In this document: piece by piece, positions 61,201-64,000 of the stretch
Layout of the letters: every line of letters begins with the position of its first letter
Numbering within the stretch: the first letter of the stretch is position 1
Made by a program: the position numbers and the translations under genes
Notes under the pieces: generated by a model
Seen by the model: only the letters and a program-made list of their open reading frames with translations
Told to the model about the DNA's origin: nothing
Database searches by the model: none
Source of the DNA: Diplonema papillatum
Taxonomy: Eukaryota; Euglenozoa; Diplonemea; Diplonemida; Diplonemidae
Direction: 5' to 3'
NCBI GenBank assembly: GCA_030068145.1
Contig: JAPJBO010000782.1
Location: 43,605-107,604 of the forward strand
Length of the DNA: 64,000 nt

Positions 61201-64000
61201 ATCGACCGCACCAGGATCCTAAGGGAAGCGGGGGCGACGGCTCTCTCCACAAGCGGGGAGGGCGGAAACTGTGGCTACAGGGCGCTCCTGCACGCGATGG
61301 ACCCCTCCGCGGACGACGTGGGGCAGCTCAGGAGGGAGTTAGCCCGCCACATAGCGACGAGGTCGGACTACTATAAAGGGGTCCTGGGCTCGGAGAAAGC
61401 AGTGCGGGAATACGTCCAGGAGATGGGGTCGGGCTCGAAGTGGATGGACCACCTCGCTCTCCAGGCAGCGGCCGACATGCGCGGGGCGTGCATCATCGTG
61501 GTGAAGGGAGGGAGGAACCCGGTCATCAGGATAGGGGAGGACACGCGGGACGAGAGGAGGATCCTCGTGGTGGCTTTCGGTAACGGGCACTACGAGAAGG
61601 TCTCCTACAAGGACCTGAAAAAGGAGAAGGCCGAGGGAAGTGCGAAAGAGATCCTCTGGAAGAGGTCGGCCAAGGCGAAGATGGTCAACGTAGATGAAAG
61701 CCCCGCGCACGCGGGGACAATCGAGGGGACCCTCGGTGTCCGCGACGCCCGGTGGTTGGCTTGCCCAGACCTGAAGCAGGGGTGCTACTCCCTGCACGGG
61801 ATTCGGCAGGGAGCGGCCTTCTTTTGCCCACTGCTCGGGTGCGAGAGGTCCATGAGGGCGGCGGGCGGGCGGATGGGACCGAAGTTCAGCAGCTTCGGGG
61901 CTTTAAAGGCGCACTTAGATGTCCACAACAGGGAGGACAAGATCAACCCTAACGTACTGTCGCAGCTGGGGCTGAGGGAGTGCGTGGTGTGCGGGGACAT
62001 GGTCAAGATCGAGAAGATGGCACACGCAGCGTGCGCCAAGAAGCTGAAGGGAGGGGACAACCCGGGGGTGACGAGCATCCCTCACGCGGACAGGAGTACG
62101 CTCCCAGGGTGGGGGGAAGTGGCACACCTGCGGCTCCAGACCCGCAACTCCGTTCCGAGGCCGCTCCACCGGTTGTGGGCGGAGACTTTAACGCGGACCT
62201 TGAAACTGGTCAACGAGGAAAAGAGCGAGGCCTCGGCGCTCTTGCTGTACATGCTGCCGAAGACGTGCCTGGGGAGGGACAGGGGGGGCCGGAAGGCCCA
62301 TAACAAGAACATCACCCTGACGAGAGACAGGCTGGTGGCCTGGGGCGAAGGCAGCTACAGCCGGCTGTGGGAAGACGCCAAGGCCGGGGCCGCCGCGGCC
62401 GGCGGGAAAGACAGGGCAAGATTGGACGAGGAGGAGGGGAAGCTGGCCAGAGCCACAACGCTGACCAAGATGGGGAGATTCTCTATGGGCAACGCGGCAC
62501 TGGTAGCAGAGGGCCTAGCCGAGGACAACAACACCACCTGGGAAGCTCTCCTTTCCAAACACCCGAAGGCAGCCGAACACCGGCGACAGGAGGGGCCGGC
62601 AGGGCTGGAGGCCGGGGATCCGCTCTCGGTGCCTGAGGACGCAGTGCTCAGCGCGATAAAAGAGTTTCCGAGAGGCTCGGGGGCCGGCCCGTCCTCCCTC
62701 AGGGCGCAGTTCCTCAAGGACGCGGCGGGAGCGCCAGACAATCCGGGGGTTGTGGCAGAGATGACGTCCTTTGTCAACCTGCTGCTGGCGGGCAAGGTCC
62801 CGGTCGAGGCGAGGCCGTACCTGGCCGGAGCCACACTGATAGCCCTCAGGAAGAAAGACAAGCCCGGGGACGTCCGGCCGATCGCAGTGGGAGAGGTGTG
62901 GCGGCGCCTGACGGCCAAGTGCGCGTGCGCCAAAGTTAAGGACCAGGCCAGGGAGGTGCTGATGGAGGGCAATCAGGTGGGGGTAGCGGTGCCGGGAGGA
63001 GCGGAAGCGGCAGTACAGGTGGTACGGGAGTACGCCCGCCGGATGAGCAGGGTGAAGGGGAAGGCCATGCTGAAGGTGGATTTGCGGAACGCCTTCAACT
63101 GCGTGCACAGGGAGGCGTTCCTGAGGGAAGTGGAGGACCGCTTGCCAGAGATCTGGCCCTGGGTGAAGTGGTGCTACGGAGGGAGCTCCAAGCTGTTCAC
63201 CAAAGGGAGGGAGATCTCCTCAGAGGAAGGGGCGCAACAGGGGGACCCTCTCGGCCCCCTTCTGTTCTCCCTCGCCATAGCCCCCATCATCAAGCAGATT
63301 AAGGCAGAGACAGGAGTCGACCTGAGTCTTTTCTATTTAGACGACGGGTTTTTTGCAGGAGACAGCGAGTGCGTCCTCAAGGCGTTCAAAAAGTTTGAGC
63401 GAGCGTGCTTGAAAATAGGCCTGAAAGTGGCCAGGGACAAGTGCGAGTGGATCATGCTGGACGAGAGCCTGAGCAGGGACCCGCAGGACTGGGGGTTCCC
63501 GAAGGACACGAAAATGAGGAAAGGGGACGCCTTCGACTTCCTGGGGGCCCCGATCGGGTCCGACCAACACTGCGCGGCGTTCCTGGGGAAGAAGGTGGAG
63601 GAGCTGAAGGCGACTTTCCGGATGCTCCGAAAGATGGAGGACAAGCAGGCGGCCTACTGCCTCCTGAGAGCGTGCGACTCCTTCGGGAAAATGGTATACT
63701 ACATGCGGGCCGTACCAGGGACAGGGGTCCGCAAGACTTTCCGGAAGTTCGACGCCCTTGTCAAAGACGCGATGGAGGACATCTGCGAGCTGGGGTTCTC
63801 GGACAGGTCATGGAAGCAGGCCAAACTGGCGATCAGGCTCGGAGGACTAGGGCTCAGGAGCACAGAGGAGCACCACGTGTCCGCCAGCATCGCAGCCCTA
63901 GCGGGCAGGAGGGGCCTGGCACGCACGCTGGACCCGGCTTACGAGATCAACGGAGCGCAGTGGGGGGAGGCCGCGGCGGAGTTCAATAGGTCGATTCCCC
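58207..64000 (+). CDS. Retrotransposon polyprotein: AlkB dioxygenase - linker - zinc fingers - OTU protease - zinc fingers - reverse transcriptase (3' end beyond window)
   Basis: I translated this frame codon by codon: no stop from the ATG at 58207 (context cccaccATGC, first ATG after the TAA at 58021) to the window edge, 1931 codons. Residues 80-170 are AlkB-like: NRYGRGVGIAPHTDQ gives Fe ligands H99 and D101, H151 (WTHGI) is the third, and RVSLTYR (R162, R168) is the 2-oxoglutarate motif with family spacing. Residues 176-900 are Pro/Arg/Gly-rich with hydrophobic segments near 483-498, 619-632, 712-728 and 790-805. Zinc module 1: C911-x4-C916-x11-H928-x4-H933 and C955-x2-C958-x12-H971-x2-C974. 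OTU protease: GGNCGYRALLHAM with C1022, and NGHYEKVSY with H1128. Zinc module 2: C1207, C1212, H1236, H1240 and C1259, C1262, H1273, C1276. RT: motif A VDLRNAF (D1625), motif B GAQQGDPLGPLLFSL (1675 on), motif C YLDD (1710-1713). The catalytic residues are intact, so it may be active or recently so. Confidence 0.85.
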   Translation, partial: MPEGPIPGLSFQSVPQGLLERLSRVPELGPRAPWRRLGGRETQQWGFAFRQGGLPLKLEEGIPEGPLKEMADLIRVRLGWVPDQLLVNRYGRGVGIAPHTDQRALGPTVATVSLLSDTVMEWEKGGRKVRTPLPVGTLCHMEGEARCLWTHGIRPADVTQPRVSLTYRSVCGGARSLSHDPPQPSADAPSHPTVGAPRTKRPTDRAQGLLPGKPGRNEEEEHDQGGATDAERDQGRPPQREERDRDAPPRAPPASLAPQPREARPWRWEDVYTHVFESPAQGWIPLRDSNRRGVRLVGPSPPPAPPGRVPPPPPPQEWGPEWVPGDAPLARGRPARLPKTGGTKGGDRRRSPLPTYPPKPRPKKLRPTPSKEERRVKAGRRREARAKRREEEGQQPRSPSPAPRKEDEGDPPTTKGRWWARNKRRREGGRRKTRPHKKRREGLRRPAPPEEDEETPVSCPQGRGAPPRRAGGWKKGPSPGLGVWGLIVLCGAFCLGQATPRPQGVVRGRWGAQPSTDDGEPTPTPEARCPRTPRPPRPSPRPRPPSRSDDGGEQRARVGERPQDRPSPPRPPQENRHTPRPPMKEGGGRGRAAPWPLPPEGGQDPDTGGAPVSGAWWGGAVLMTGLGLLYVVRNGWSKVPRALARGTPPTTKVPESSGPGRQDPGTHSTAPEPRYPRGSKLVWERRVGLLKSSRPSGLHGGAQARSSCTRSRWVLLWVVLVGAAAAWGDSHLTERLRGRRGDGLPNVGASGLGRPSSSTAAEGRVPGRETAWEAMREGARQARPILAPGAQWTMLAAGLGMLLGLRRRRQPEGGTLERRPRRLRRWRGSRPGRRRPVSAYEREEAARRQEARYEGWGDPQAGPQVIWLDPHDLRGGGEPEATKKAQQQKRPPSRSAPGNNPECPSVREEACKVGGCPFKGTRDKLVHHLAREHQLPGGKDAVPAADLARLKMGLCHHCGAVEDRKCASNAHVSCRQKAESTRDHPHEEPEGCWEYAAAIDRTRILREAGATALSTSGEGGNCGYRALLHAMDPSADDVGQLRRELARHIATRSDYYKGVLGSEKAVREYVQEMGSGSKWMDHLALQAAADMRGACIIVVKGGRNPVIRIGEDTRDERRILVVAFGNGHYEKVSYKDLKKEKAEGSAKEILWKRSAKAKMVNVDESPAHAGTIEGTLGVRDARWLACPDLKQGCYSLHGIRQGAAFFCPLLGCERSMRAAGGRMGPKFSSFGALKAHLDVHNREDKINPNVLSQLGLRECVVCGDMVKIEKMAHAACAKKLKGGDNPGVTSIPHADRSTLPGWGEVAHLRLQTRNSVPRPLHRLWAETLTRTLKLVNEEKSEASALLLYMLPKTCLGRDRGGRKAHNKNITLTRDRLVAWGEGSYSRLWEDAKAGAAAAGGKDRARLDEEEGKLARATTLTKMGRFSMGNAALVAEGLAEDNNTTWEALLSKHPKAAEHRRQEGPAGLEAGDPLSVPEDAVLSAIKEFPRGSGAGPSSLRAQFLKDAAGAPDNPGVVAEMTSFVNLLLAGKVPVEARPYLAGATLIALRKKDKPGDVRPIAVGEVWRRLTAKCACAKVKDQAREVLMEGNQVGVAVPGGAEAAVQVVREYARRMSRVKGKAMLKVDLRNAFNCVHREAFLREVEDRLPEIWPWVKWCYGGSSKLFTKGREISSEEGAQQGDPLGPLLFSLAIAPIIKQIKAETGVDLSLFYLDDGFFAGDSECVLKAFKKFERACLKIGLKVARDKCEWIMLDESLSRDPQDWGFPKDTKMRKGDAFDFLGAPIGSDQHCAAFLGKKVEELKATFRMLRKMEDKQAAYCLLRACDSFGKMVYYMRAVPGTGVRKTFRKFDALVKDAMEDICELGFSDRSWKQAKLAIRLGGLGLRSTEEHHVSASIAALAGRRGLARTLDPAYEINGAQWGEAAAEFNRSIP

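Larger units (their letters stand above)
56769..64000 (+). mobile_element. 5' part of a GC-rich non-LTR retrotransposon encoding AlkB, OTU and RT
   Basis: The element's left edge lies between 56769, where the tandem repeat breaks off inside its CAGA tract, and about 56800, where composition jumps to over 60% GC. It has a long 5' UTR with two 136-bp direct repeats (from 56976 and 57112) and a GCA-rich stretch that is internally duplicated (57231 and 57731 both begin gcgccgccggctcgcccggg). A single open frame follows from 58207. The window ends inside the RT C-terminal region, so the endonuclease, 3' UTR and right end are not seen. There is no LTR and no integrase, and the RT is of LINE type. 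Confidence 0.8.

Overview
The window is nuclear DNA from a eukaryote. Coding genes are long and nearly intron-free, with Kozak-like ATG contexts. The few introns are GT-AG, and one has a yeast-like TACTAAC branch site. Genes sit as islands between long gene-free stretches full of microsatellites, minisatellites and transposons. One protein is a clear Golgi-tethering subunit (COG8). An intron-poor alga, perhaps a red alga, fits best, but that is inference and no gene here settles the lineage.

Layout. 0-6.2 kb: a multi-pass membrane protein with an ER-retrieval tail, then a zinc-knuckle protein. 7.3-9.8 kb: a composite element (minisatellite plus tRNA-derived module), a small C2HC zinc-finger gene and a structured RNA repeat. 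10.7-19.7 kb: a 1781-residue secreted protein, split by one 3.66-kb intron holding a second composite element and a Mutator-like element with a perfect 9-bp target duplication. 20-30 kb: no genes; poly-G/poly-C tracts, a 71-bp satellite, a 41-bp minisatellite. 30.0-35.3 kb: an intronless 1774-residue paralogue of the first secreted protein. 35-46 kb: a second Mutator-like element, an open frame with a triple Cys/His repeat, a third composite element, a third copy of the structured RNA and a dead reverse transcriptase. 46-52 kb: a small minus-strand gene, COG8 and a protein with three tandem ubiquitin-like domains. 53-57 kb: a small unrecognised gene and several satellites.

57-64 kb is the most striking part: the 5' end of a GC-rich non-LTR retrotransposon. 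Its single reading frame stays open from the ATG at 58207 to the end of the window (at least 1931 codons). In order it encodes an AlkB-like 2OG-Fe(II) dioxygenase, a long Pro/Arg-rich linker with four hydrophobic segments, a zinc-finger pair, an OTU cysteine protease, a second zinc-finger pair and a reverse transcriptase.

Other main observations: a dispersed RNA element whose three copies keep the same three-helix-plus-pseudoknot fold through compensatory changes; an intron present in only one of two tandem paralogues and bounded by a 9-bp direct repeat; composite elements whose inverted ends match within each copy but differ between copies. The cellular genes show no common pathway; two belong to the secretory system (the KKXX membrane protein and COG8) and two are secreted paralogues.
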